A stretch of 64,000 nt of DNA from Endocalyx cinctus (GCA_001600455.1 BCKC01000005.1:1054001-1118000), one strand, 5' to 3'. Positions 21,777 to 35,245 are shown, counted from the first letter of the stretch. Numbers and translations are program-made. The notes: generated by a model from the letters alone, not told the origin.

Positions 21777-24700
21777 ATGGCCGGACGTAGGGAGATGAGA
21801 GGGAACAACCGTCGTCGTCTCATTCAATGGTTCACTTCTCTCAATCCTCTCCGAGTCGACCTCGTCAATGATTTTGCCGGAAAAGAACTATTTGCTATCC
21901 ATGGACAATCCCTTCTCGCTCACTGCATTGGCGATGCTCAGGTTGATTTCACCCGTAAGGAAAGGTACCTCCAATTCAATTATGACCCACCGCTAATTTA
22001 TCCCTTAATTTAGACGGTTTCCAGCTTTTACATGCAGTACATGCCGCGGAATCTTTTCTCGCCAAATTAAAACAACTAGGGTGTAATTTCCACATTTTGT
22101 GGTTTGACGACGAGAAGCATCTTTGTCTACCACCCCGGGCTCCAAGGGCACAGGAGTACAAGTATTTCCTCACTACCTCGATACTTGTCCAGCATTTTTC
22201 TCAACTATCCACCAGGAATGGAAGTCAAGCATTTAGCTACCGGTTTCCATCTTCAGATTGCGATGCTTTTCGGAAGTATCTTGATGAAAATCCTCTCCAT
22301 TTTGTCCTTTGTTCACACGGCGGGGCTACCGAGTCTGAGGTTGATCCATCTGTCTTGGCACACTTAAGTGCTGCCTACCGCATGGCTTGTTTTAGTCATT
22401 GCGTAGGATTCATCGAAGGCGTTGAATTCCGAACCTCCAAGGTACCCTATCTCACTTTAGAATCTGAATGATCTTGATGCTAATTACGTATTGGCAGGTT
22501 TTCATATCGATTGTTACAGTCTCGACGAAGCTGCCGAAGCTCAAGGATGATCATGAGCAGCTAGAAGATGCTGCCGATGAAAAGCTTTCATATAAAGAGG
22601 GGGTCGAGGAGAATGGCTATTCAGGACACAACCCTGCCCTAAAGGTTGAATCCTGCTCCAGTAACGATGATGAAATTTCTCTTGGAGAGCAACAGTTAAC
22701 ACCATCTAAGGAGAATCTCGAGTTTCTTCGCTTTATGGCAGGACACCATGATTTGACCACTCGAGACATAATCACTCTCGGTGCGCTTTCAAAGCTATTA
22801 ACTTCTCTCTCAGGTCGCCGTGAAAATAATGAGAGAGTTGCCGCTATGCTTCTTCACCTCGTCATACTTCGACGTTCCCGCTTATCACAGAGGTCGATTT
22901 CGGTACACTATTCTCGTCTGAAACCCGAGCACAATACGTTCCTTGCCAATTTCTCTCTTGCCGCTGGCAACATTCTCAAACACCTATCCGATCAGACCTT
23001 TTCGTCCGTTCATTGGGATATCTTTGACCTTCTTGATGGGAGGCTCTATGCTTATATTTGTAACGGTCGTCTCAGATTCCCCCTTCCGGAGGATATTCAT
23101 CAGGATTTCATCCGATTCAGTGCTATTCTCCTTCAATTCACGGGTGTAGAAGTCTCTTACGAGATGACTGCTAAATGCAGGGATATGGACGAAGATATAA
23201 AACAAGACTCCGGTATTACTACACCTGATCGAGATACTCAAATATCATCGGTATTGCCTTTCAACCACCCAGTTCTAGATAAATATCTACAGGAAGTCCG
23301 GCTAAAGACCGATCCGCTTCTGGAATCAAATCTTGTATCTTATGTCTTTCGGGATCTCACGCATTGGCACAACGAGAGGATTGAAATTGATCCCAAACAA
23401 TCCCGACGGCAGCCCCCAGGATTCTTCGCGAGAAGGCGTAACCAGAAGTTTATGGCAGACACGATTGCCTATTCTAGCAGTCTGACAGGCACTTCGGGCA
23501 AATTTATTGATCCTGAAATCATTATTATGCAAGACCAAGCTAAGACAAAAGTCTCTCACAATGAGGGGGCATCAACCCAAGTCTGGAGATTATCTCTTCG
23601 GAAACAAGAGTCGAAAAAGCCCGTAAGAACGGGTAGGCAAAAGGCGCTTGCGGCTGCGGAGTCACTGAAAGCAAAAAAAATGGAGGGAAAGTCATCATCT
23701 ATCACTACGTTCTGGGTGCAGCGGTGCAAAGAATTTGAGAAAGAAGAGTCCTTAATCACAAGATATATCAAGGCTCAGAAGTACTTACAGACCCTGTCAA
23801 CTGACGACATAGCAATTAAAAGTGAAGTGTCCTTATACATCTGCCATATATTAAGCCTCATTGCGGCTTCCGGAATACCTCAGAGTCACGGTATGTCATT
23901 ATTACGTTGTGACAGACGAAAGTATAGCTGACGTGTTTTGAACAGTGAAGGCTACTCTTGCCATCCTCTGGTCAAAAGCAAGGGATACATGGGCGGAACC
24001 GCTTACCGAACAGACAAGGAACTCGTTGGCCATCCTTTCCAGTCGGCTCGGGATCCCTTCGATACCGCTGAAGCTTTTACCTAGTAGAGACTTGCCCTTC
24101 AAGCCCCGTCTCACTGGGCTATCATCGCCAAATGCTGAGGCGTTGGAGTTTCAGCTAGATCACTGTGGGCCATATCTAGAGAGAAGTTTTGATCCAGCCC
24201 CTGATACTCGCGTGCCCTTCCATCCCGACGCCTGGCAGCGTAAAGTTCTTAACGCGATCGACGAAAGAAAGAGTCTTTTCGTAGTTGCGCCAACTTCATC
24301 CGGGAAAACATTTATATCGTTCTATGCTATGAAAAAGGTACTTCAGGCTTCTAATGACGATGTGCTCGTCTACGTGGCCCCTACGAAGGCATTAGTAAAC
24401 CAAGTCGCCGCAGAAATCCAGGCCCGGTTTTCGAAGAAGTACTACGCCGAGGGGCAAGAAGGTCGATCGGTTTGGGCGATCCACACGCGAGATTATCGCG
24501 TCAATAACCCGTACAGGTGCCAAATTCTCGTGACCGTCCCCCACATTCTTCAGATAATGCTTCTCTCGCCATCCAACGCCGCTACGCCAAATGCGTGGTC
24601 CCGCAGGGTTAAGAGCATCATATTTGACGAAGTCCATTGTATCGGCCAGTCCGAAGATGGCATCATATGGGAGCAGCTTCTTCTTCTCGCCCCGTGTCCC

Positions 24701-27621
24701 ATAATCGCGCTTTCCGCCACGGTTGGAAATCCCCAGGAGTTCATGTCGTGGCTAGAGGGAGTTCAAAAGATGAAGGGGTTTGAGATGGAAATGATCATTC
24801 ACACTTCGCGCTACTCCGACTTACGACATTTCATATACAGCCCACCGAAGTCGTTCTCCTTTACCGGACTGGTCCCGGTTGAGAGACTGCCTTTTCCCGG
24901 ACTTGATTCCGCAGATGACAACACGAGTCGCTTTGCATTCGTTCATCCTATCGGTGCTACATTTGGCAGGTGAGTCCAGATCTAATCCATTCTAGACAAG
25001 TTAGTGTATGAAACTGGTTTAATATAATGTACACAGGAGCTTGGAAGTCCTGGAGGATACCAATATGGAGCCTCGAGATTGTCTAAGTCTTTGGCAGTGT
25101 TTGTCAAGTCATCAGAACGAACGTTATCGGGTAGATCCGACGCTAGATCCCCGACAATTCTTCGAGGTCCCAGCCAAGAAGTCTTGCGTGGTTCGGTGGG
25201 CGACAGCGCTCAAGAGACAAGTTGGGAAGTGGATGGCCGATGCTAATTCACCCTTCGATGCTATGAGGAATGAGCTCCGACAGCAGACCTACGATAAACT
25301 GGCACAAGTGCGAAAGCGCGATATGTTCAGTATAGAGGCTGCTGGATCAGATGAGATAGTGGAAAATAAACACTCTACGTTTTCCCTCGTTGTGGATCTT
25401 CGGTCAAGCGGCGCTTTACCTACCATCTTATTCGACTACGATCGAGGAAGATGCGAAAAGACTCTGTTAACTCTTTTGGAAGTGTTATCATCATCCGAAA
25501 TACGATATAAAAAGAGTAATTATGGGTGGGCAAAGAAAATGTCCGAGTTTACTAAATGGAAGCGTTCGCAAGAGCAGCTCAAGTCCAGGGCACCCAAGAA
25601 GCAGAATAAAGGTCAAACGGACGGCGACAACAAATTTGATCGCATCCGCGACGAAGCCAATATAGAAGCTAGCCCTTGGGCTAAGTTTGAACCAGATGCA
25701 CCTTTAGTTGAATTCAGTTTTGCGGAGACCACGAAGATGTCGAAAGATGAGTTCGAAGAACGTCTCGATACTTTAAAAGAGGAGCACATCCAACCACATT
25801 TCATAGAAGCTCTGCGAAGAGGCTTGGGTGTGCATCATGCCGGTATGAATCGTAAATACCGTCAAGTGTAAGTAAATTTAAATTTTGGTCTTCAGCTTGT
25901 AGAATATTTATAGTTAAGGATAAGGGATAATTTATTAACGATGTGCCAGGGTTGAGATATTGTTTCGGAAAGGCTATCTGACGGTAGTCATCGCAACCGG
26001 GACTCTAGCATTAGGTATTAACATGCCTTGTAAGACGGTTGCCTTTACCGGCGACTCGGTCTTCCTGTCGGCTCTAAATTACCGGCAGGCTTCTGGACGT
26101 GCTGGTCGACGAGGTTTTGACCTCCTTGGCAATGTGGTCTTTCATGAAATTCCTCCCCACAGGGCACTGGAGATCATGTCATCGAGACTTCCTGACCTGC
26201 GCGGCCAATTCCCTCTTTCAGTTACTTTGATCCTGAGACTTTTCGGGTTACTGCACGGTACAAATGACTCGGACTATGCCGTAAACGCTGTGAATTCTTT
26301 ATTGACGAAGAGCCAGCTCTACCTGGGTGGTCCGGAAGCAAAGACAGCGATTAGACATCATTTACGGTTTTCAATTGATTACCTACGACGACAGCATCTT
26401 CTTTCAAAGACGGGAGTACCGCTCAACTTCGCCGGGCTCGTGGGTCATCTCTACTTCGCCGAAAACGCGGCGTTCGCATTTCACTCCCTGCTCAAAGAAG
26501 GCTACTTCCACAAACTGTGTTCGGCCATATGGAACAAGACAAGGCAGTCGGATATCATGGAAGAGATGATAATTACGTTATCGCATCTTTTTTGTCGCAC
26601 CCCATGTTCCAAGTTCCAGGATGAGGCTTGGTTGCAGGACGTGGTTCACCGCTCTCCTTCTGTGGTGCTCTTGCCCAACCTCCCAACCATGGCTTCTCGC
26701 ATCTTGAGTGAACACAATCAAGACACGCTCGAAGTTTTCCGGAGATATGTGCACACGTATGCCAGCCAACATTTATCTAAGTACCCCGACCACGAGCTGC
26801 CGTGGAGCAAGTACAAGATCGAGCCCCCAAACCCTTGTGACATAAGCGGCTCTGTACAGTGTCTTCCCGAGACGGTGGTGCGCTCTCCCTTTTCAGCGCT
26901 GTCGGGCTTCACAGACGAATTCGACACCATACACGAACTGTGTAGCACTGTTCGTGCGGGTGTGTTCTTGGAAGAATCTGCTATCCCTTATATCCCCATT
27001 TCGAGACAAGAGACAGGTGGCGTTCCGTGGAATGCGTATATATACGACTTCTTCAAACATGGAGACCTGAACGCTCTAGTGCGCGATAACGGGATTAAGC
27101 GGGGAGACGTCTGGTTCCACTTGAAAGACTTCTCACTTATACTCGCGGCTATTGTCGCTAGTCTAGCCAATTTCCTCAAGCCTGGTTCCGAGCAGGATGA
27201 TTCCCATATGATTGACGTACAGGGTGTTGGGGACATGCTCGAAGAAGAGGGAGGGGAAGAGATAGAAAAAAGTGGCAGCGCTGGCGAACAAGATGTCAAA
27301 TCTATGGGTGGCAGTGTCGCAAAACTAAATGTTGACAGCTTATTGTCGACGAACAAGAACGTAAAACGAATGAAAAAAGCAGCTGAGTCGTGGGAAGATG
27401 AGGTCTCCGATGCCAACGATGAGGAAGAATCTCTTAATTGTCCCGGACGAACCCGCACTCGGATAAGCGCAGAGGTGAAGCACAAGCCACTCCACGCGGG
27501 CTTAAATAATGAGCCCACTTCGTCGGAGGGACATGATGGGGAAACCCTGATGAATGTATACGAGGCTTTTGTTATACTAAGTCGGGATTTCAACGAGAAG
27601 TTTAAGAAGGTGTGGTCCTAA
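21777..27621 (+). CDS. DDX60-like Ski2-type DEAD/DEAH-box helicase
   Basis: Six exons, 21777-21954, 22014-22441, 22498-23890, 23946-24969, 25037-25867 and 25950-27621, joined by five canonical in-phase introns, give about 1841 residues, in the size range of DDX60 proteins. The N-terminus matches the DDX60 N-domain (DLVNDFAGKELFAIHGQSLLAHC, GFQLLHAVHAAESFL). The superfamily 2 core begins in exon 4: WQRKVLNAI (Q-like), Walker A APTSSGKTF near residue 780, APTKALVNQ (Ia), FDEVHCIGQ (DEVH, motif II) near 890 and ALSATVGNP (III). Exons 5-6 carry GVHHAGMNRKYRQVVE, IATGTLALGINMP (V) and QASGRAGRRGFD (VI). All catalytic motifs are intact. A long acidic/polar C-terminal region follows. Expected activity is ATP-dependent RNA or DNA remodelling. 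In mammals DDX60 is linked to antiviral responses and translation; the fungal role is unknown. Codon use does not differ visibly from neighbours. Confidence 0.93.
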
Positions 27622-30155
27622 CCCATAACGGCGAGGTCACGTCACTATAGGCAACATAAATTTACGGTAGAACTACTAATTAACGTGACTACATGGTGCC
27701 CTCGTTCACTTACCCCATTTATGGCCAGAGTTAGACGTAAATGAGACGCCATTTTATGAGTAGATGTTTATATACGCGATGGGGCATTTCATGTAAATTA
27801 TGTAATAGTTGACAACCAATTTGTAGACAATTGACCGAATTCATTTACCATTATACCTTCTAGGGGTGTTAAAGGCAACTATTGTGTGGTGATGTATACC
27901 CGTACATCCGGTTACAGATCCATAACTTGATCAGTAACTATAGTATCGCCGCGCATGCTGGGGTGTTTATTTCTAGGACTGATACTATGTAAGTTATTGG
28001 CGTATTGATATCTGGCAAGTATGACAGCGTTAATATCTCCTTAGTTCGCGAAATCAAGTCTAAATTCTTCTTTACACTCCCTTGCGTCTATAGCACTTGA
28101 TCCGATTCTAGATATCGTGGGTCCTTTCCCAGAAGTGGGGTTTTCCAAATTGATTTGCCGTTTTAAAGCCGTAGTACCCAAGACCCTGACATCTAGTGGA
28201 CGTAACTAGAACTCTCAGAAATTATAACTATAAGGACGTAAGTTAGTAAATGTTATTTTAAACATTATGCGCTATGATACTGATATAATCGCGAGTAAAT
28301 AAACGTATCTCGTTGTAACAGGCTGCTTTAATGTCCGTAAGGTTTTGTTATCCACCCACGCCGCGCCCCCCCCCCCCCCCTTTTTTTCTTTTTCTTTTTC
28401 AGTTACTTCACCTCTTCTCTTCCATTCGGAATCTCACCTCCAACTCACGAGTTGATTAATACATGTTTACTTATATCCAGTATTATCAACCTCCCAGGCT
28501 TGAAACTATACGAACAATAAATAGTGTTAATACGAATATTGAACGCAGAGCTGGCAGACGAAAAAAAAAAAAAAAAAAAAAAGGGGGGGGGGGGGCGTCT
28601 TGGGATCATGACACGTCAGATCTTACTGTGCTTTAAGTCCGTTCCATCTCCTTGAGGAACATGAATTTCGGTAAAAGCAGTTACTACAGAAATAAGGTGA
28701 ACAACGGGACAATATCAGGGAGCTTAACGGTATTCAGGCCAATAGAAGGTATGCATTTATATTCAGTTAGAAGAACTCTCATTTACGAACTAAGTAAGTA
28801 GTAATCATTCCAAGTAATTACATATGAAGTATATATGAATGGGAAAGCTCTCATAGGCTCTTGAGAAGTAAATTAGATTCTAGTTTAATACAATGTCTCA
28901 GAATTAGTTTTTAAACTTCCAACCTTCTATGCTTCGTGCGCAACTCCACCACTTTCTCATGAGGAAAGATGTCATACACGCGCGAGCGCTTATGTATTGT
29001 CTTCTAAGACACAGAGATATCTCATATGATGTGCTAGAAGTGAATAGCTACGGCGAACACAAGGAGAAGGGAGTCCAACGTCCAGATTCGCCTGACTTTG
29101 CATTTCTGGGGATTAGTGCGTTATTAATACGGTACCTACTAAGTCCCTTAGACGCACTAGATGCCTAATTTACTCAGTCCATGATAATGGAGCTTAGATT
29201 TAGTAAGTAGACGCTGAATAATATTAGGTTGTATTGTTTTGTTGCGAAAGTTCAAGAGAATGAGTTAATGGGAAGGTCATAACGGAAATTGAGAAGTTGA
29301 CTGGATTCGTTTTGCTTGAGAATGAGAGGTAGACATCACTATCTTGGTTAATAAATAGATTACTGCATCTCTGCTACGGAAGACTCTGTATTTCATGATA
29401 CTTATGGTTTGAACTATGAACTCCTACTCCATCGTTCGTGGGAAACTAATGGAGTATAAGTACCGAAAAAAGATTTGTAATATTTTCTCGTGTACTGTTT
29501 AGCAATAGAAATACGAGAAATCCCTTCAACCGTACGCTAATTGATGACTTTGTTTTACATTTTATCGGAAGTTATTTGTAAGAAAACGTCGTGCAGAGAT
29601 AGTGTTAGTGACACGAGTCGCCAGTCCAAACAGAAATCTCCGAATCGATAGTAAATGCAGGATAGGAGGTTGGCTCACACACGTGAAGGGTTCCTATCCA
29701 GCTAGATAATACATAATGACCAACATTAAAAGATAATCAGCTCAAAAGAAACTGTAGGAATATGATGGCTTAATGCTGCCGCTTAATAGCTATACCTGTA
29801 AGCCTTGGCAGGCGAGGTGTATCCCAGATATTATTTTGATAAATAATCCGATTCGCACCCATGTGGTATTCTTCAGACATTGTACTCGTGTCTTGATGTA
29901 ACTTTGATAGGGGTCACTGCAGGATCGGGACCGGTGTTACATTGGGATCAACCATTAACAATCCAACGTCACACTTTTGGCACCACTCCACCATTTATAT
30001 CGGTTCAGCCCGTATTACATGTTCCTTGTCTGCGTCTATTGAAATATAGCACACTATGAGATATATTGATTGTGATCGTAGGATACATTGCATGAGCCAC
30101 TACTCTTTTGAGTAACGGTTACCATTGACTAATTACGATTGACTAATTACCTAGG
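27622..30155. other. Intergenic spacer between convergent helicase and methyltransferase genes
   Basis: About 2.5 kb of AT-rich DNA with no supported gene. It contains an inverted pair of C/T and A/G homopolymer tracts (28366-28400 and 28561-28595). An open frame at 28929-29168 shows no recognisable motif. Confidence 0.55.
28366..28595. repeat. Inverted C/T and A/G homopolymer tracts
   Basis: A run of 15 C followed by T-rich sequence starts at 28366. At 28561-28595 a run of 22 A followed by 13 G forms its near reverse complement. The two tracts are about 160-180 bp apart and could pair as a long purine/pyrimidine stem. Run lengths may be affected by sequencing error. Confidence 0.7.
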
Positions 30156-31563
30156 TTACGCTAGTTCTGCCTCGATCAAACTTTCGTTTCCGCGACCATC
30201 TCGCCAAATCTTGATGACTTTGAAGCCAACACTTCCGAGTAGAGACGTCCACGCCAAATCAGATCTCTCCCCGGATGAGAAGATGGTCATCATCCCCACG
30301 TCCATCGAGGTTTGAATCGAGCTGGCGTTAGTGCTTGGCACGGATGTTTCCTGTATCAGGAGCCTAGAATATCCCTTCTTCATTGCGCCAGCGATGTTTT
30401 TCAAGATCGCGACGGCAGTGCTGTCGGGCCAATTGTGAAAGACGGAGTGGAGATAGTACATTCGGGCACCTATTTTATGTGTCAGCTTATTAGGAGTTTT
30501 TTTATTTTTTTTCCCCGGAGGATAGGAGAGCGGGTAAATAATAAATACTATATACCTTTGACTGGTTGAGGCTGGAACATATCATGCGGCATGACTTTGA
30601 TTTTATCGCTGATGGTTTTTATCTGCGAAACGCACTCAGGCAGATCCTGTAAGACCAAAGACTGGGAAGGCAGGTCTGGATGTTTCTCAAGAAGCCGACC
30701 TAAATCTAACCCGTGGTGGCCGCCGATGTCAACACAAGCAGGTGCAGCACTGAGATCTGCGTCTTTAAGAAGGGAAGTAGTGTCGTAAAATTCGGGCCAA
30801 GGCAGCTTGTACAAGGTCCAGCACTTCATGAACCCGCTGAATGCGTCCTGGTATGCCGGGTCGGCCTGACATTGTCCGAAGAAGTCGAGATTCCTGGGGT
30901 TGGCATCGACGTAGTTATTATTCTTGGAGTCCAGAGGCTCCTTGTATCCGCGTTCAGCCAGATACTTGGGCATGTTGGAACAAGCCATCTGAGTATGGAG
31001 TGTTCTATGAAAAAAAGCGATGTTTAACGAGATGCTAGTCAGTCAAGTGGGTAAGATTTATCTATTACTCACAAGTTGAGGAGTCCTTGAGTCATATACG
31101 AATTTCTATCACCGAAAGCGAGAGAAAACGGAGTCGTCTGAAAAACATCTTCTCCAGCTTCCTCAATGAAATTTACCGCCGCGAGCAAGCGCAGCAGCCG
31201 ACCTGTAAAGATTCTCATGGGTGAATATTTGAATATCTTACAGATGGTAGGGAGCTACTTACGAAGAAGGTTTGGATCGATCTTGTGTTTGCATAGATAA
31301 CTTAGGGCAGACACAGATGTTGCTTTGCCACCAGCTTCTGTCCAGCCCTGCCAGAGGCCGACGTCGTGGCAGATCTGAAGGGCTTCTATCATCATTGGCT
31401 GGGTGAAGGTGAGTTCATAAATTCTTTCCTCATTGCGCTGTAATCGGGTCACGAGCTTCTTTGCAGATTCTATGAGCGCTAGACGGTCGCCATCATTACC
31501 GACGAAGTTTTCCGGTCCAAGCGTGTCGAGGTTTCCAATCAATTTCTCCGTGCTTGCCGCCAT
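30156..31563 (-). CDS. COMT-like SAM-dependent O-methyltransferase
   Basis: Four exons on the minus strand, 31563-31263, 31202-31073, 31004-30556 and 30469-30156, with canonical introns in phase give about 397 residues, normal for this class. The N-terminal half is a helical dimerisation domain (YELTFTQPMMIEALQICHDVGLWQGW and a winged-helix-like segment). The catalytic domain has the SAM-binding segment CVDIGGHHGLDLGRLL followed by LVLQDLPECV, then the catalytic-base motif YYLHSVFHNWPD. The usual glycine-rich consensus VDVGGGxG is altered here to DIGGHHG, so the third Gly is His. The His of FHNWPD is where the general-base His normally lies. Relatives methylate aromatic hydroxyls in secondary metabolism, but no polyketide or peptide synthase lies nearby, so the substrate is unknown. 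A TATATAAG box lies about 110 bp upstream of the start. Confidence 0.88.
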
Positions 31564-31670
31564 CGTGATATGTAGTCGTCGTTCTCGACTCTGCGCGTGT
31601 ATAAAGTTTCTGTAACGAAAGTTGCGTTAGAAGGTGGCGAGAAAAATAAAAGGGAATATGACGGAGACTG

Positions 31671-31678
31671 CTTATATA
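31671..31678 (-). promoter_or_regulatory. TATA box of the O-methyltransferase gene
   Basis: TATATAAG on the minus strand, about 110 bp upstream of the start codon at 31563. Confidence 0.45.
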
Positions 31679-31679
31679 G

Positions 31680-34600
31680 TTTATTTTCCCCTGCTACTTG
31701 AATGACTATAGGTGACTGTGATTAACTATTCGTGACCAATGACCTATCTGCCATTAGGAGTACGGCGTAGGCGTTCATTATCCTTACCACGACCGTACCA
31801 TAGGGCAGAACAGTAACATGATACAGGCCTTGGCGATACTACGTACACAGTATATGTGGATGTATTCAGTACATTTTGATCTATCGTTTCCAAGATACCC
31901 CACATCCGTATAATCCAACGTAATCTTAGTTATCCAACTTTTTTTCCCCGTAATTATAATTTCCTACTGAATTTAAAGCAGTTGTTTCCAATCGAAAGAA
32001 CTATATGAATGCTCAAAGAATACACAAAGAATGCCGAAAGAATACGCAGAGAACGAAAAGAGTGTACATTGAAAGATGAAAGACGATAAAAGTACGGTCC
32101 TTGTTCAGCTGTTGTGTATAATTATGTAAGAACTAGCTATGTATCCTTGTTATTATCTCACCCCTGTGGGTGCGTTTCTGCGCCGGAAGACCGCATTAGT
32201 GTCTTCAATTCAACCTGGAACATAAAACAAGACTACAAAGGGACGAATAAACATAGACATGCATGAACATAAATCCCCTGGCTGCAGAAGTTTGAGCCTT
32301 GCCTCATGCGCCATGACGACTTGGGATCACGGCCGAAATGTGACAAACAGCATACACGTAATCCGAAATGGTTTCATTCCGGGCCAAGCTATGGCCGTAT
32401 AGGCGTATTGTAAGGACATTTTTGGATTGGCGGGTATAATATCCAGGATCGTGGTATCGAGATGTTATCTCAGAAACGGATTACCAATATCGGATTGGTC
32501 GACATTCGTCAGATCTTACCAACACATTCTTTAACACAAGTTGGTCGCTTGCAGAGTGGTGGCATACACGCTTCGTTACCGGAGTGGCGGGCTTAGGATC
32601 AAGATAAGACCAGGGGTCGCCTCTTTCCTGGATCGTATCAGAGAATCCTTACATGAGCTGATTGAATAAAAGACTAATTACTTCTACTCCGTACTCCGTA
32701 CACCGGTCTCAGCGACAGCCTGTGCCGCTGGCCTGGCGGTCAATGAACCTATCGCTGTATAAACGTATGGCGTGCAATTTTAAGGTATGAATATTGTAAG
32801 CCGACCACCCACAGTATCCCTGAAGTGGTGCAACTTGAACAAGGACCCTGACGCGTAGGGTTACTGTTTATCATGTTCATCGCGAGATCGCACGTTTCAC
32901 CACCGTGAGCGTCATGGACGCCGTCGAATGTTAGAGAGGCTACCTGATTGATCACGTTCTTCGAATGTGTACCGCGATATTTTTCTGGCCTGGAAATTTA
33001 CAGGGATTAATTGCATGGGAAATTCTGGGGGTGGGGGGAGGAGGGTGGAGGCGACGACATAGAGTTCACTACCTGAGCGAAATATAACGTTTTTACATAG
33101 TATCTAGTATTAATAGCCAGCAATCCGATCCAGCCGCGTCAAAAGTTTGTCTCGTTCATATATTATTCTAGTTATTATTCGTTCGGCATTCCCGATTTAA
33201 TTCCCTCGACTGCTCAAGCCGCCGACAGCGCGTGATTCTAGACTCCGATACTGGGTATGTTACGGCCATAGGGTATCGCAGGCAATGGCATTGCATGTCA
33301 TGTGGCTATGATTATCCGTCCTTGTGCGTGGGCAAATTGATATGTAAGCGCGGCGATTGCTATTCGCGCAGAGTCCTGCCAAGTGCCACGGTCGCACATT
33401 TCTTGCTATAATACTAGGTAAAAATGTGCAAGCGAAACTTCCACGGTGATGGGGGTTGTGATCCGTAGGAACATGGAAGAGCCGTATTTTCGGCTGATTC
33501 CCAAGTTAAGTAGCTACGCATGTAAGTCAAGTCTACTTGTTTCGGTCATGTCAGGTTTGATCCTTGAAAAATTGGCAGGGTCTGATGTAAGGCGTTTGCT
33601 TATGGAGGATGTATGAACTCTTCCTTCGGATGCTCCCCGGGCTTCTTCATTGCAATAGACTACTCTTTTCGGGAAGATGCATACTTGCCGCAACGATTGT
33701 CTTTACCTAGAGAATTTATATTTTCACATTGTTTCTTTTCCCTTCCTTACTTACACATTGATTTCCCCGAGACCTGCGAGGCATCTGTCTTATGTATCTT
33801 AGTTAATGCTATAATTTATGCTGGGAGTCACTCCTTTTATGATTTAGCTAAAATATGTATGGGTGCATTTGTTGTTATTGAAAGATTGTTGGTTGTTGTG
33901 ACGTAGACCATATTTATATATGATACACAATCTACGGCTGTTGGGGTTTATACGTAAGAAAATAGGAGGTAGGAAAAGGTGCAATAGATTAATGTATATA
34001 ACGTTATATTTTAGTGGTTAAAGCGTTATATTTTAGTGGTTAAAGCGTTGTATTTCAGTGGTTATAGTGTCAGAGTGTTAAATCTTTTAGTATAATTAGG
34101 GGGGAGGTTTATGGCTGGTTTTATATGCAATTGGCTAACAAGTAATGTCAAATCAATGTGTAGAGAAGGAGAAAAAAAGAAAAAAAAAAACAAGGTGAAA
34201 ATATAAATCTCTTTCTTTATGACGAAAAATAGTATCCAGCGAGTTTCATTTCAAACCCTTAAACCACTTAGATTGTCCTGTTTTTTTTTCCTGTTTCCCA
34301 TGGGGTTTGAAGTTAATTTAGAAATGAGATGTCTTTGAGATCTTCTCGTCGCACTAATTACTAGGGACAAGGAACTCAATAAATAATTAACGCTCCGTGC
34401 ATTCTCTCTCAAATTATACAGAGAATAGATTTATATAGTAGCCTAGCATGTCTCGAAACAGTTCTACTGAGTACCTCTGTCTGTACTTTCCGAGGTCTTC
34501 TCCCCGCATTAACAGAATGCTCTCGAAGCGGACAGAGAGATATGGCATGACGGCACTTGGGTAAACGGAAGTGGGCCCTTGATTAATTCCGAAAACCCCT

Positions 34601-35245
34601 CACCCCTTATACTGCGGATTAAAGAATGATAAAATAGTATAGCGTATCTTCATCGCCATCATCCACCCATGCTGAATCTTTAAGGGGCGGACTGGGAGTG
34701 AATCACGTGAATTGCGAGGATAATCGGAGTAAACCTAGGCAGAGAGGTAATCATTCGTTTTCTAGTGTTGTTACTCCGTACGGTAGGATCACACAAGTCT
34801 CCGTTCAAAGGACTATTTTGCAGCCGTAATGGGAGGGTGCCGTTCGAAAGCTCCCAGTTACTTAGGGTAGTACAGCTGTCGCGACATAAAATAGCCCTTG
34901 AACAGAGACTTTTGTGATCCCACCGTATTTAAGTAAGTAGGCGGAGGCAATAAATAACGAATGAATCGGTGGGTAAACTGAACTCATTAGTAATCCTGAA
35001 CTCATTACGGAGTAATTATCCTAAACTCATTAATAATCTATCGTCATCGTATTGCATTGCACTATCGAGGTCAACTGCATGATGTTACATATAGATCCGC
35101 AAAAGGTGGAGGTGTGGGCAATTCGTAATGCGTCACTATACTTTTCAATCAATGTTTTGATTTTATTTTGGTTTTTTTCCTTGTTTGAAACGGAATAGAA
35201 AGTAAAAATAGATAAATAGAAAAAAAGAAGAAAAAGCTGCTAAAA
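31680..35245. other. Intergenic spacer upstream of divergent methyltransferase and reductase genes
   Basis: About 3.6 kb with no supported gene. It includes a 22-bp tandem repeat (34002-34067) and A- and T-rich tracts. Open frames at 32749-32955 (-) and 33613-33906 (+) lack motifs. Confidence 0.5.
34002..34067. repeat. 22-bp tandem repeat, three copies
   Basis: Three head-to-tail copies of a 22-bp unit (CGTTATATTTTAGTGGTTAA plus AG). The first two are identical and the third differs at a few positions. Each unit holds TAGTGGTTA or CAGTGGTTA, which resembles the second half of a tRNA A box. No tRNA cloverleaf is present. Confidence 0.85.

Noticed and set aside
34002..34067. tRNA gene
   Set aside because: Only an A-box-like half motif is present; no acceptor stem, anticodon arm or T-loop follows.
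33999..34067. CRISPR-like array
   Set aside because: The repeats are directly adjacent with no spacers, and the organism is a eukaryote.
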